DNA of 64,000 nucleotides from Psychrobacter sp. Ps6 (GCF_022129235.1 NZ_JADQAI010000002.1:1-64000); one strand, 5' to 3'; positions 1-11,077 are shown, counted from the first letter of the stretch. Notes: generated by a model from the sequence alone, not told the origin. A program made the numbers and translations.

Positions 1-2
1 TT

Positions 3-3000
3 GAGGCCGCTGACATTGCTTCAATCAGCTACACCAATGCTGATGGGGTGGTGGTGACATTAGATAACCTCACTGACATCCAAGCCTTCCTTGACAATGG
101 TGACAGCATCACCATACCAGCAGGCAGCTTAAGTGCGCCTGCCATTACAGTCACTGTCATTGATGACAGCGTCTATGAGCAATCAGAGAGCCTCGTGCTT
201 AATGTTGCCGTTGATGCAAGCAGTCCAACAGCAGCCACTGTAGGTACAGGCACTGCCACTGGTGTAATTTTAGATGAAGACCAGCGTGTCAACACCAACA
301 ACCCGAACAATCCAGATGATGTGACTGATGAAGTTGATGGCGACAAACCTGTTGTTGGTATTACTGCCGCTGATGCTCAAGCAGTTGAGGGGGTAGACAA
401 TACCTTAGTATTTACTGTGGCTCAAAACAACCTCAGTAATTTTGATACTACTGTTAAGGTCAGTTTAAGCAATAGTACACTCATCGCTACTGATATTGAT
501 AGCATCAGCTATACCGATGCCACTGGTGCAGTGATCACGCTGAACAATACTATCGATATTCAAAACTTTCTCACAAATGGCGACAGTGTCAAGATACCAG
601 CAGGTAGCACGAGCGCCCCTGATATTACAGTCACCGTCGTCGATGATAATATTTATGAGCAATCAGAAAATATCGTACTTACGATCAGTAATGCGTCTAA
701 TGCCACTGTTGGCAGTAATGCTAGTGCCACAGGTATCGTACTTGATGAAGACAACGGGAACCCTAATGACGGTAGCACCACTGATGGTGACAAACCAGTG
801 GTCAGTATTACAGGTACAGTAAACCTAAGTGAAACCGCAGCCAATGGGTCGGCAAATACGGCTACTTATACGGTTAGCTTAAGTAATCCAAGCGCCCTGG
901 ATACCAGTGTGGTCGTCAGTATTGCTGCAGGATCTGCAACCGGTAATGGTACAGATTATATTGCTCCTGTTACCCAAATAGTCACTATTCCAGCCGGTCA
1001 AACGTCAGTCAATATTACTGTACCATTAGTTGATGATACAAATTTTGAAGGTCCTGAGAACTTTACTGTCAGTATTTCAAGTATTGCACCAGTATCGACA
1101 GGCAACGTGACTATTGATCCTGTAAACAATACTGTAAACACCACGATCTATGATGATGGTACGACTGATGGCACGACTCCAGGCGGTGTGAATGATAATA
1201 TCGTGCCAGTAGCAGTAGCAGACACCCTCACGCTAACCGAAAATGTGAGCGTTGGTTCAAATTCCGGTAACGTGTTAACCAATGATAATTTGGGCAACAC
1301 ACCGACTCAAAGCTTTACTTGGGGTACAGAGTTTGCAAGCTACGGTAGTATCACTAAAAACCCGGACGGCACTTACAACTACGCGCTCAGTAACGGCAAT
1401 ACGGACGTACAAGCACTGGCAATAGGTGAGACGTTGACCGAGACGTTTACCTATAGCTTTAGAGACCAAGATGGTGAGTTGGCAAACTCAACGCTGACTA
1501 TCACTATTACCGGTACCAATGACCAACCAAGAATCACCAATGGTGCTAGTCTAAATGGCGTCATAGACAGCAGACAAATCACAGAGCAGACAGATGATAC
1601 CTCTGTTATTACGCAAACAGGTACCATCAACTTTACTGACGTTGATACGAGCAATGAGTTAACACTCATTTATCTAAAAAATCAAAACATCTTTACCTTT
1701 GGTTCTAATACCGCATTGACGTCATTAACAGCTGATCAACAAGCGGCACTAGAAAATATATTTAGCGTGAATCAACCATTAACGTCTAACAATGAGGCGA
1801 GTTGGAATATCAACGCTTCCTCTGCTGCGCTTGACTTTATCCCGCCTGGTGAGACGGTAACGATTCGCTATGCCGTACAAGTCAATGATAATGAAGGGGT
1901 CACGACTGTCGCTAATGGCAATCAACCAAGTGCCAGTGATATTCGTTATGTCCAAGTCACGATCACAGGTACAAACGATGGCATTGCTCTAGTTAATGAT
2001 AGTAAAACAATGCTCGAAGACGGCACACTCACTGGCAATATCTTTACCAATGATAATGATGATCCTGATATTGGAGAGATGCTGACGATAGAGAGTTATA
2101 GTGTTAATGGCATAGTAGTACCTGTAACGACAGGTACAAACGTCGCAACGGCTGTGACTATAGATGGAAATACCGTGGGTCAAATCACTATGAATAGCGA
2201 CGGCAGCTATGTCTTTACGCCAACTGCCAATTATAGTGGCACTGTCCCTATCATTACGGCTAATGTGTCAAACGGCTTACCAGTTGGTAATGCTAACCGA
2301 TCATCAGGTTCTGAGACGCTTAGTATTACTGTGACGCCAGTCTCAGATGCGCCTACTTTATCAGCTGTATCAGTGATAACAAACGAAGATACTGCTGTGT
2401 TACTAGGGCTAAAAGCACCTATCATTAAAGATGCCACTGATCTCACGGCAAATACAGATGATAGCCCTGAACGTATCGGCTTGATTACCCTAACTGGCAT
2501 ACCTAGAGGTGTGACGTTAGATTATGGTAGCGGCAATATTACGACAGCCGCTGCCAATCAAACGATTAAGATTTTATTGAGTGATGGCCCCACTGTTGAT
2601 AACCCACCAGGGCAAGATGCGTCGACTATCACCATGACAAGAGCTGAATTTGAAGCGATGACGCTAACGCCACCTAGAGACAATGCTACTAATATCTCGT
2701 TTGGTATGTCAGTGACAGAGTATGAGGTTGATAGTACAGGTGCTATCGTTTCAGGAGTGGCAGGCGCTGCGTCTAGCACAACGATAAAGGTTGATGTGCA
2801 AGCAGTGACCGACAGCAGTAGTAATAATGCGGCTGGCGATGATGTCAGTACCTTTGGCTATACTACAGTGGTAGGTGATACAGGAGTTGTGTCTGGTAAT
2901 ACTTATACCGTGAGTGCCCAAGAAGGTGACTCTGTTGTCTTGCCAATTACCGCTGCCTTTGGTGATTTGGTAGGTAGTGGCACTAATCGCGAGACTTACG

Positions 3001-6000
3001 GATTTGTTATTAGCGGCTTACAGCCAGATGCGGTCATATCGTTTACTCCTGCGGGCAGCAATACAGTCACTGAATACACTGCTAACAGTAGCGGTCAGGT
3101 ATTGATCGGTGTGAATGCCGCCTCACCTACATTGACCACTTTGGCCGTGAGTAGCGGCTCAGAGCCGAAGATCAGTATCAAGTCAGCCATCTATAATTCA
3201 CTCGATATGAAAAATATCACCGTATCGTTATATACCCAAGACCACGATAGTGACTCTGATCTCAATCCGAATCTTGCAGGTAATCAGAGAGATGCTACTG
3301 TTGAACTCATCAGTACGGTGACAGTCGATATGACTGTAACACCTGTTGCTGGTCAAGTAGTAGCGAATGACGTTAGTACAATTGAAGACACAGCCTTCAC
3401 GCTTGATGAATTTAATTTTGCAGTACTTGATGACCAAGACGGCAGCTCTGCTATTGCCGAAACCATCACTGCAATTCGATTCACCTTGCCAGAAGGTTGG
3501 ACATATAACGATGGTACCACCGATATAGTAGGCGCGAGTGGTGGTACGGTGATTGTGATTACCGACACCTCTGATTTGGGTAGCTTGTCGCTTACGCCAC
3601 CTGCGCAATCTTCAACAGATACTGACATTGTTTTTGAAGTAACCAGTGCAGATTTGGATGATGACGGAGGTTTAGGTGCTGTCTCGATTAGTACAACAAC
3701 AGAATTGACCCAAACGGTCACGATTACACCAGTGGCTGAAAAGGTTGGTGAGGATATCGATGGTGATGGCATAGGCGACCTAACCATCAATCCAGACCAT
3801 GCATATACGAATGTTGCACAAGAAGAAGTGGCCTTTAACCTTGGTGTTGATGGTGCATTTACATTGCTCACTGGCTGGACTAACCAAGACGACACTGTGA
3901 ACTTTGGACAGGAAAGTTATACTACCGCTGCGAATGATTCTGAGCAGACTTATGCTCACCTAACGTTTGGTTATAAAAATGCTAGCGGCTTTGAAGCAGT
4001 TGAAGGCGCGGTCTTCACTTATAGTGATGGTACTAGCACTATTACTTTAACTGATAATGGTACTGGTGTTGATATTCCAGCTGCTTATCTTAATAGTGTG
4101 ACGGTCATCTCGCCAGAAGATTATAGCGACTTCAACCTTTTCAATATTTTAAACCTTGCCGCTGATACTAAGACAGCGGTCAAAGTAGAAGCCAAAACCA
4201 TCGATTATGATGAAGATACAGGACTTGAGGTTGAGGCCATCAGTGGTGAGAGCTATTTGACCTTTAAAGTGGTAGGTGTGGCTGATAGTGTCTCACTGGG
4301 CGTTGACCCCGCTTACGGTAATGAAGATCAAGCACTTGCTGGTGGCAATATGCGTGACGGGTCATCGTCTGCTGTCGTTAATCCAACGAATGGCATTGCG
4401 TTGCAAATTCGTCCAAGCTCACGTGATGATGATGGGTCTGAAACTTATAATGTAACCATTGCAGATATTCCAGTAGGCGCGAAGCTGTATGCCGATAACA
4501 ATGGCACCATTACTGAATTAGATACCAGTAGTGGGACGGTGACAATATCAGATTATACCAATGACGTGACCCGCCTTTATTTTGTTCCTGCTGAAAACTA
4601 CAGTGGCACTGTCAATTTGAAAGTATCTGCAGTGAGTGAAGAAAGTGATGGCGATATCAGTGCATCTAGTGCCATACTCAATTTGCCTGTTACCGTTATC
4701 GGCAAGGCGGATCTTATATTAAATGATACGCTAGCCACTCAAACCGCTACAGTCACAGCCGCTGACGGTCAAGCAACCACGAAGGATTATACCTACGTAG
4801 GTGCTGAAGATGCTGGTAATATCGCGTTATCAGCGTTTTTCTCTGATTCAGCTAATATTGCTGCTTACGATAACGATGTACCCACTGCCGAACAAGTCAC
4901 TTATAAAGTGACCGGTTTGCCAACAGGGTTTAATATCACTGGCGCCGTATTCTTAGGTGGTAGCGGGCTTACGCGTAGCTGGTCTGTATCTTTAGATGCA
5001 CTAAAAAATGGTACAGCGGAACTGGTAACGCCTAGCAACTTCGCTGGTGAAGTCGATTTTACTATCACTGGTACAACCACTGAAACCATCTCTGGTAATA
5101 GTGCCACGCATAATACTCAAAACGTATCTGTTCTAATAACGCCAGATGCGTCTGATAGTGTAGTGGCCAACCCACAAGTGCTAGCGACAGAGGATGTGTG
5201 GACGACTGTCAACTTCCTTTCTGCTTACAGCAGTACGGATACCACGGCACTAGCAAACATTGCGACTGGTTACGAGGCACTAGAAACCGTCATTTTAAAA
5301 GCTGATGACTTAATCAGTAGGGAAGTCGCATTGCGTGTTGATAACGTTGAAGTCACGTTGGTGGCAGGTGAGACATATGTCTATACGCCAGATCAACTCA
5401 TTGAGATTATGTACGATGATGACAAGCGTCATAGTGATGACAATGTCACCATACCTTTTGATTACACGTATACCGACACGGCTACATTAACAGATGGTTC
5501 AACCATCACCACAACGTCACCAGTCATTACTGGCAAAGCGGTAAATGTTACTTTCCAAGCCGTTACTGACCAGCCGACTCTAACATTGACGCCTATAACA
5601 TTGACAGGGGACACGGCTCCTAATAATACTATTGATAATAGTGGCTCAAATGATACAGCGTCGGTCACAGTTTCACTAACCTCACCTGATCAAGATGGCA
5701 CAGAAAGCTTTACCCGTCTAGAAATCAGCAATGTGCCGGATGGTATTTTGGTAGTAGGGGGTATATTGGCAGGTAGTATTTGGTATGTGGATGTGCCAGA
5801 TACTACGATAACAGCTTTAGCACCAACCCCAACGTATGAGTTGGTATTTATCAGAAATGAAGACATATTTAATATACCTGAAGGGGTGTTTGATATTACG
5901 GTCGTTGGGGTCACTCAAGATATTAACGGCGATGGTATTGACGGTAATGAAGTAAAAGTTTCAGAGAATTTCTCAATTACGCTAGCACGAGTTGATGGTA

Positions 6001-8429
6001 CTGGTATAAACCCTGTAGATCCGGACTTGATTAATACGCTTGAGGTAACCCCCTTATCTCAGTCAGAAGACGCCCCTATTGTATTGTCTACTTTAATCAA
6101 TGCGACGCTAAACTCTGACCCCACAAGTGCGGTGAGTGCTTACAGCTTCACATTGACTAACTTACCAGATGATACGGTATTGACCAGTAGTAACTCAGAT
6201 GTGCAGGTACAGAAAATTGCAGGTCAATGGATTATCAGTGTAGAGGCGAGCGCCAACTTAACGCCGAATGAAGCACTAGCAGCAGTGACACTGACACTGC
6301 CTGCTGACTTTAGTACCAATGAAGTCGGTCAAGAGCTGGTCTTCGATGTTGAGTTCACGGCATTGAACGATCAGGGTTTAGATGACAATCTCAAAATTGA
6401 GAATGTTAAAGTTGAAATCAGACCTATTACTGATGCTTTTGATAACGATGGTCAGACTTCAGCCGTTTCAACCAATGAAGACACGCCAATTGCGATTAAT
6501 ATCAACTTAACCAATACCGCAGACGGTAATTATGTTTCACTAGTTGATGGTAAGCTTTATCTACAATTAAATGAGGATGGTTTAACGGATGATAGAGGCA
6601 CCACTGGTGTATTGACTGATGACAATGGTGTTCCCTTAGTGTTAGTCACTTTAGCGGATGGTGAGGTTGGCGGTATTCCGGCTGGTGACTATTATGTAGT
6701 TAACGTGGCCGATACAGATGCCGCTATCAATGGTGTAAATCCTGCAGGTAGCATTACCGTCAACTATACACCTGCTGCTAATGAAGACGGCACAGCAATC
6801 ATTAATGTTTATGCTGCTCATGAAGAAGTTCATGATATCAGTGGTCATGACAGTGGCACATTAACTTATGAGCACAGCTATAACGTCACCGTTACGGCGC
6901 AACCAGATGCGCTTAGTATCGCTGGGGTCGGTAATGATGATCAAGATAATAACCCGTTAACAGTGACTGCTACGGGTGATGAAGATACTCTAATAGCCAT
7001 ACCGTATCAGATAGATCAAGTTGATGAGGGAGATGTGGCAGCCAGTATTACACTGGATGAAGTGCCTAATGGCTACTTGGTATATTATGTCAATGCGTCA
7101 GGAGATCTAGTTTTAGCCAGTAATAATGGTGTGTCAGCAACTAACGCTGACAATAACTCATGGTCAATCGATGCGAGTAAACTGCAAGCTGGCACGGATA
7201 ATATCTTTATTTCGGCGCCAGAAAATGAAAGCGGTGTCGTCACGGGTATTGAGATGAGTGTGGTTAGTAATAGTGGTATAGTGAGTGCTCCGCTTGCAGT
7301 GACGCTCGATGTGACACCAGTTGCTGATGCTATCGAGTTCAGTCCTAGCTCTGTGATTGGCTCTCAAGGCAGGTGGACAGCGCTTAATTTAAACGCGGCT
7401 ATGGTCGATATTGATGGCAGTGAAACGGTTAATGTGATACTGACGGGCACTAACCTGACTGGTAATGTGCTCGATGTGAAAACCAAAAGTGGCACTGCTA
7501 TAAACAATGTTACGTTTAATTTTGATAAAGTTACTGGCACTGGCACTTATACCATTATAGGTGTAACACCAGATCAGTTGAACGAATTGCTTGTGAAATC
7601 AGCCGTACCATATACAGGTACACTACAGATTAGCCTGCAGACGATTGAATCAGCCAATGACGATAGCCTGACTACAGCAGCAGCAGCTCTACCTGTTAAT
7701 GTTAGTTCGACGTTGTTTTTTAGTGGAACCACTGAGGATGATGTCTTGATTTCAGTTAATCAAACTGCTGCGCTTAAATACTCTGGTGGCAACGGTAATG
7801 ATACCTTTATCGGTGGTAGCGGTAACGATACCTTCAATGGCGATGCGGGAGATGATATTTTAACCGGTAATGCGGGTAACGATACGATCAACGGCGGTGC
7901 AGGTAATGACACTATTAGTGGTGGGGCTGGTAACGACACGATCGATGGTGGAGCAGGTGACGATATGATAGATGGTGGTACGGGAGCCGATACACTCAGA
8001 GGCGGTGCAGGCAATGATACAATTGTCTTTGCTGCGGACAATATCTTGATGGATGGTGGCACTGGTATCGACACCATACTCATCAATGAAAATAGCACCA
8101 CCATTGATTTTGGTACTTTTGATTCATCTAAGTTTGAAAGTATTGAAGTCATCGATATGACAGGTAATGGCGCTCAAGCGCTTACCAATCTGTCGACCAG
8201 TGACGTGCTTGATATTATCAATGATACAATACTCACTGATAAAGATTTGATCATCAAGGGTGATGGCGGTGTTAATGGTGATTCAGTGACATTGACCAAT
8301 GAATGGACGGATACAAATACTACGGTATCACAGGGTGGTATTAGCTACGATGTCTATAGTTTCTCGGATACCAATGGAACGCATGATCTGTTGATTCAGA
8401 CTGATATTACGACCAATATTATTATATAG
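3..8429 (+). CDS. Giant repeat adhesin with Calx-beta/VCBS/cadherin-like domains and C-terminal RTX repeats (5' end outside window)
   Basis: The frame is open from the first bases of the window, so the true start lies upstream; about 2,800 residues are visible. The order is: two Calx-beta-like modules with the shared core DITVTVVDD.YEQSE (about 160 residues apart), a third Calx-beta module, VCBS-type modules ending in TITGTND, a long run of cadherin-like modules with T.EDT starts, then RTX nonapeptides (GGAGNDTI type, about nine copies, nt 7785-8030), and a 130-residue C-terminal segment typical of type I secretion signals. The protein is very rich in Asp, Thr, Ser and Asn with almost no Cys, as in calcium-binding extracellular adhesins of the BapA/LapA/RTX class. 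Expected role: surface attachment or biofilm. The partner ABC exporter genes are not in the window. The many minus-strand ORFs here are shadows of the repeats. Confidence 0.9.
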   Translation, partial: EAADIASISYTNADGVVVTLDNLTDIQAFLDNGDSITIPAGSLSAPAITVTVIDDSVYEQSESLVLNVAVDASSPTAATVGTGTATGVILDEDQRVNTNNPNNPDDVTDEVDGDKPVVGITAADAQAVEGVDNTLVFTVAQNNLSNFDTTVKVSLSNSTLIATDIDSISYTDATGAVITLNNTIDIQNFLTNGDSVKIPAGSTSAPDITVTVVDDNIYEQSENIVLTISNASNATVGSNASATGIVLDEDNGNPNDGSTTDGDKPVVSITGTVNLSETAANGSANTATYTVSLSNPSALDTSVVVSIAAGSATGNGTDYIAPVTQIVTIPAGQTSVNITVPLVDDTNFEGPENFTVSISSIAPVSTGNVTIDPVNNTVNTTIYDDGTTDGTTPGGVNDNIVPVAVADTLTLTENVSVGSNSGNVLTNDNLGNTPTQSFTWGTEFASYGSITKNPDGTYNYALSNGNTDVQALAIGETLTETFTYSFRDQDGELANSTLTITITGTNDQPRITNGASLNGVIDSRQITEQTDDTSVITQTGTINFTDVDTSNELTLIYLKNQNIFTFGSNTALTSLTADQQAALENIFSVNQPLTSNNEASWNINASSAALDFIPPGETVTIRYAVQVNDNEGVTTVANGNQPSASDIRYVQVTITGTNDGIALVNDSKTMLEDGTLTGNIFTNDNDDPDIGEMLTIESYSVNGIVVPVTTGTNVATAVTIDGNTVGQITMNSDGSYVFTPTANYSGTVPIITANVSNGLPVGNANRSSGSETLSITVTPVSDAPTLSAVSVITNEDTAVLLGLKAPIIKDATDLTANTDDSPERIGLITLTGIPRGVTLDYGSGNITTAAANQTIKILLSDGPTVDNPPGQDASTITMTRAEFEAMTLTPPRDNATNISFGMSVTEYEVDSTGAIVSGVAGAASSTTIKVDVQAVTDSSSNNAAGDDVSTFGYTTVVGDTGVVSGNTYTVSAQEGDSVVLPITAAFGDLVGSGTNRETYGFVISGLQPDAVISFTPAGSNTVTEYTANSSGQVLIGVNAASPTLTTLAVSSGSEPKISIKSAIYNSLDMKNITVSLYTQDHDSDSDLNPNLAGNQRDATVELISTVTVDMTVTPVAGQVVANDVSTIEDTAFTLDEFNFAVLDDQDGSSAIAETITAIRFTLPEGWTYNDGTTDIVGASGGTVIVITDTSDLGSLSLTPPAQSSTDTDIVFEVTSADLDDDGGLGAVSISTTTELTQTVTITPVAEKVGEDIDGDGIGDLTINPDHAYTNVAQEEVAFNLGVDGAFTLLTGWTNQDDTVNFGQESYTTAANDSEQTYAHLTFGYKNASGFEAVEGAVFTYSDGTSTITLTDNGTGVDIPAAYLNSVTVISPEDYSDFNLFNILNLAADTKTAVKVEAKTIDYDEDTGLEVEAISGESYLTFKVVGVADSVSLGVDPAYGNEDQALAGGNMRDGSSSAVVNPTNGIALQIRPSSRDDDGSETYNVTIADIPVGAKLYADNNGTITELDTSSGTVTISDYTNDVTRLYFVPAENYSGTVNLKVSAVSEESDGDISASSAILNLPVTVIGKADLILNDTLATQTATVTAADGQATTKDYTYVGAEDAGNIALSAFFSDSANIAAYDNDVPTAEQVTYKVTGLPTGFNITGAVFLGGSGLTRSWSVSLDALKNGTAELVTPSNFAGEVDFTITGTTTETISGNSATHNTQNVSVLITPDASDSVVANPQVLATEDVWTTVNFLSAYSSTDTTALANIATGYEALETVILKADDLISREVALRVDNVEVTLVAGETYVYTPDQLIEIMYDDDKRHSDDNVTIPFDYTYTDTATLTDGSTITTTSPVITGKAVNVTFQAVTDQPTLTLTPITLTGDTAPNNTIDNSGSNDTASVTVSLTSPDQDGTESFTRLEISNVPDGILVVGGILAGSIWYVDVPDTTITALAPTPTYELVFIRNEDIFNIPEGVFDITVVGVTQDINGDGIDGNEVKVSENFSITLARVDGTGINPVDPDLINTLEVTPLSQSEDAPIVLSTLINATLNSDPTSAVSAYSFTLTNLPDDTVLTSSNSDVQVQKIAGQWIISVEASANLTPNEALAAVTLTLPADFSTNEVGQELVFDVEFTALNDQGLDDNLKIENVKVEIRPITDAFDNDGQTSAVSTNEDTPIAININLTNTADGNYVSLVDGKLYLQLNEDGLTDDRGTTGVLTDDNGVPLVLVTLADGEVGGIPAGDYYVVNVADTDAAINGVNPAGSITVNYTPAANEDGTAIINVYAAHEEVHDISGHDSGTLTYEHSYNVTVTAQPDALSIAGVGNDDQDNNPLTVTATGDEDTLIAIPYQIDQVDEGDVAASITLDEVPNGYLVYYVNASGDLVLASNNGVSATNADNNSWSIDASKLQAGTDNIFISAPENESGVVTGIEMSVVSNSGIVSAPLAVTLDVTPVADAIEFSPSSVIGSQGRWTALNLNAAMVDIDGSETVNVILTGTNLTGNVLDVKTKSGTAINNVTFNFDKVTGTGTYTIIGVTPDQLNELLVKSAVPYTGTLQISLQTIESANDDSLTTAAAALPVNVSSTLFFSGTTEDDVLISVNQTAALKYSGGNGNDTFIGGSGNDTFNGDAGDDILTGNAGNDTINGGAGNDTISGGAGNDTIDGGAGDDMIDGGTGADTLRGGAGNDTIVFAADNILMDGGTGIDTILINENSTTIDFGTFDSSKFESIEVIDMTGNGAQALTNLSTSDVLDIINDTILTDKDLIIKGDGGVNGDSVTLTNEWTDTNTTVSQGGISYDVYSFSDTNGTHDLLIQTDITTNIII
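7785..8032 (+). repeat. RTX calcium-binding nonapeptide block
   Basis: Tandem GGxGxDxUx repeats (for example GGAGNDTIS, GGAGNDTID, GGAGDDMID) in the C-terminal part of the adhesin. In RTX proteins these bind calcium and fold the protein after type I secretion. Confidence 0.93.
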
Positions 8430-8470
8430 GTCCATTTAGCTAGTACAGAATGTGACTTTTATCTTCTATA

Positions 8471-8505
8471 AAACGCCATTGGATCAAATCCAGTGGCGTT
8501 TTTTT
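8471..8505 (+). terminator. Rho-independent terminator of the adhesin gene
   Basis: Stem AACGCCATTGGA / TCCAGTGGCGTT with a 4-5 base loop and one G-T pair, followed by seven T. It starts about 40 bases after the adhesin stop codon. Confidence 0.88.
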
Positions 8506-8576
8506 GAGTGTCATCTACGAAATAGCATGCTTTAATAACTGGCCAGCCCTCCTTGCTCAGTTGCTTATTCAATTAC

Positions 8577-9278
8577 TTATTCGCTCGGGTCTGATCCTGG
8601 TGGAAAGTCATGGCGCAATTGTGCGACATTAGCAGTGGTAACCGTGTCAGTGAAATTGTTCAAATCATTGTGCACGTATTGTGTGACGGCGGCTATCTGC
8701 TCATCATTCATCATGCCATGGAACGATGGCATACCGCGCAGGCCATTGATTATTACGCTAATAATATAGTACTTTGATTCCATTTTGCTGTTGTTAGCTA
8801 GCGGTGGATAGTAACCAGCGCCTTGTGCGCCGGCGCCTGTCGGCATGTGACAACCTGCACAGGAGTCATCGTAGAGCTTTTTACCATTGGTCGTGAAAAA
8901 CCCCGTTTTGCCTTGTGTGCTGCCTTCAAATTTAGTGAGCCATTTCTGCATGCTAGCATCATCGCTCATTTTTGGTATTGAGCGTACATCGACGATATTG
9001 CTGGCGGGTTCAGCCAATTCTGCTTTGGACATATACACGCCGCCCCATGCGCCTTGATTGCGACTGGCCTGATTGTCAAAACTGCTGCCGAAACTGCTGT
9101 TAAATAGCATGGGCGCTGTCTGTGGATTGGCGATAGTGGCTACATCTTGTGTTCTATTCTGACTACAGCCTGACAATGTTGCCAATGTTAGCAACGCGAT
9201 CGATCCGCCAACTGTGAGCTTCATTATGGTCTTGTCTGAGCCGGACGATATATTTGGGTTTGCTGTCATTATATTCAT
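8577..9278 (-). CDS. Monoheme cytochrome c lipoprotein
   Basis: A 233-residue protein from the ATG at 9278, chosen because AGGA stands six bases upstream; a longer reading to 9344 has no such site. Residues 20-38 form a hydrophobic signal ending in the lipobox LSGC, so Cys38 is probably lipidated and the protein membrane-anchored facing the periplasm. One heme c site, CAGCH (140-144), is followed by a class I cytochrome fold with a GMPSFHGM stretch that could supply the Met ligand. It is the last gene of a minus-strand set with the Tat amine oxidase and a triheme cytochrome, so it probably carries electrons from one of these. The exact electron partner is inference. Confidence 0.82.
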   Translation of the reverse strand: MNIMTANPNISSGSDKTIMKLTVGGSIALLTLATLSGCSQNRTQDVATIANPQTAPMLFNSSFGSSFDNQASRNQGAWGGVYMSKAELAEPASNIVDVRSIPKMSDDASMQKWLTKFEGSTQGKTGFFTTNGKKLYDDSCAGCHMPTGAGAQGAGYYPPLANNSKMESKYYIISVIINGLRGMPSFHGMMNDEQIAAVTQYVHNDLNNFTDTVTTANVAQLRHDFPPGSDPSE

Positions 9279-9381
9279 GATTGTTCCTAATGTGCCTAGT
9301 CTCATTATTAACACCCTTGCTTCAACGCTAGATCTATCATACAAAGGCTTATGATCTAGATTCTTGTCGTTCTAAGGCTTG

Positions 9382-10983
9382 CTATCCAAGCTTTTTGGCC
9401 TTTTGATGCAAGCGTTTGGCGGCATCCATACCTGATAGGATTGCGCCTTCTTGCCACGCAGGAATGTGCGAACAGTGCTCACCTGCCAGTACGATGCGGT
9501 GGTCAATCTCGCAGAGGGTTTCGTAATATTGCTTGCGACTGGACTCGCTCCAGATACCGTAACAACCAAGCGACCAAGGGATTCGGTGCCATGCAACCGA
9601 AGTGCCCGAGCGGAACTCTTTGTTATATTGCGGATGAATCTGTTTGCCATAGGCAAGCGCCGCGTTGATACGCTCTTTGGGTGTTAACGAGTTAAACTTG
9701 TACGAAGTTTCGCCAAATCCATAAGCACCAAGCAGTACACCTGAGCCTGTGCTAAACATATCTTGTGACGGATAGGAGATTTGGGTAATCGGTAGATCAG
9801 TATAAGTGATGCCGCCATAGATCCATTCATCCTCTTCCCAAAACCGCCGTTTGAACTCCAAGCCTACTTTATACGAGCTATCATAAGGGACGGCTGCCAT
9901 CGCTTTCTTCATTGGAGCGGAGACGTTGATATCAATTTGAGTCAGTATGGATAAAGGAATCGTACAAATGCACCAATCTGCGCGCACCGTTTTGGTGGCA
10001 CTGTCAGGGCTGTTGCTATCGACATAAGCAACAGTGACGCCCGTCTCACCTTGATTGATTTTAGTGACTTTGGCATTAAAGGTAATCATATCGCGGCACT
10101 CACGCGTGAATGCATCACCGATTTTTCCCATGCCGCCGACAGGCTGAAACATCGTTGGTTGATGCACATGCACAGTATAGTTGCTATAAATGTCCGACCA
10201 CATGCCTGAGTCTAGTAGCTTATCCATCGGTATGGGCGTTGATGGCTTGGCATCAGGCATCAAGCCGCCACCCGGATACACACTATAGCCGCGATGCTTA
10301 CCCGTCTCATGGCTTTTGACATAGCGATAGTTATTATCCAGAACGCCCCAGCCCTTTAGCCCTTCGAGTAGTTTTTCTTTATCCTCCTTATTAACGGTAT
10401 TATCAAGACTGCCTTTATTCACCGCTTTGGATAATAACTCTGAGACATAACCACGAATATCGCTCTGTACTTCGCCCAAACGCTGCGGTGCACCATTGAA
10501 GTGATTGGTACGGTGTAGGTAAGCGCGATCATTGGTCTGGATAAAGGGTTGCAATGCCACACCAAACTTTTTGCAGTAATGAAAGACCGCGTAGTGATGG
10601 ATGGGCAATCGCCATGGCCCACCATTAAAATAATTGCCTTTTTTGAAGTCGCACGTGACCTCAGCACCGCCAAGCTCCGTATATTTATCGCCGCTATTCA
10701 GTGTCCAGCTACGTCCGCCGCCGCGGTTTTGATACTCAAGCACAGTCACTTTATAGCCTGCTTTGCGTAGCTCATAGGCGGCAGTTAGCCCGCTCAATCC
10801 CGCGCCTAAAACCACGATACTGGCGCCAGCAGGGGCGCCTTTCAGATTCATTTCTTCTTTAAAGCTCGATTCGGATGCAAACCCCAACGTGGTCATCGCT
10901 TGATACATCGCGGTCGCGCCTGCGGTCTTGCCTATCATGGAGAGCAGTTGCCGCCGTGTGGGAGATTGGAGCAGGTCATTCAT
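9382..10983 (-). CDS. Tat-exported FAD-dependent amine oxidase/dehydrogenase
   Basis: Flavin monoamine oxidase family, 534 residues from the ATG at 10983 (AAGGA seven bases upstream; a 20-residue longer frame has no ribosome site). The N-terminus has a twin-arginine signal (SPTRRQLLSMIG, residues 7-18) followed by a hydrophobic stretch, so it folds with FAD in the cytoplasm and is exported. The dinucleotide motif GAGLSG (60-65), the acidic residue ending the second strand (E83) and GGGRSWT follow; the C-terminal LAGEHCSHIPAWQEGAILSG matches the FAD-closing motif of amine oxidases. Substrate is not evident. It lies between two cytochrome c genes, which suggests a dehydrogenase passing electrons to cytochrome c as reported for NicA2, rather than a peroxide-forming oxidase. 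Confidence 0.85.
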   Translation of the reverse strand: MNDLLQSPTRRQLLSMIGKTAGATAMYQAMTTLGFASESSFKEEMNLKGAPAGASIVVLGAGLSGLTAAYELRKAGYKVTVLEYQNRGGGRSWTLNSGDKYTELGGAEVTCDFKKGNYFNGGPWRLPIHHYAVFHYCKKFGVALQPFIQTNDRAYLHRTNHFNGAPQRLGEVQSDIRGYVSELLSKAVNKGSLDNTVNKEDKEKLLEGLKGWGVLDNNYRYVKSHETGKHRGYSVYPGGGLMPDAKPSTPIPMDKLLDSGMWSDIYSNYTVHVHQPTMFQPVGGMGKIGDAFTRECRDMITFNAKVTKINQGETGVTVAYVDSNSPDSATKTVRADWCICTIPLSILTQIDINVSAPMKKAMAAVPYDSSYKVGLEFKRRFWEEDEWIYGGITYTDLPITQISYPSQDMFSTGSGVLLGAYGFGETSYKFNSLTPKERINAALAYGKQIHPQYNKEFRSGTSVAWHRIPWSLGCYGIWSESSRKQYYETLCEIDHRIVLAGEHCSHIPAWQEGAILSGMDAAKRLHQKAKKLG

Positions 10984-11077
10984 AGGATTATCCTTATCGT
11001 GCTGGTCTTTGCCATATGACAAAAGGCGAAGATTAGGGCACATTTTTTATCATTAGTTTTAATGCCAATTCTTAGGG

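Noticed and set aside
3353..3895. 180-residue minus-strand ORF inside the adhesin
   Set aside because: Shadow of the adhesin frame, overlapping another shadow ORF; codon pattern fits the plus-strand gene.
7760..8152. 130-residue minus-strand ORF over the RTX repeats
   Set aside because: Its repetitive Pro/Ser/Val composition is the complement of the RTX repeats; no ribosome site.
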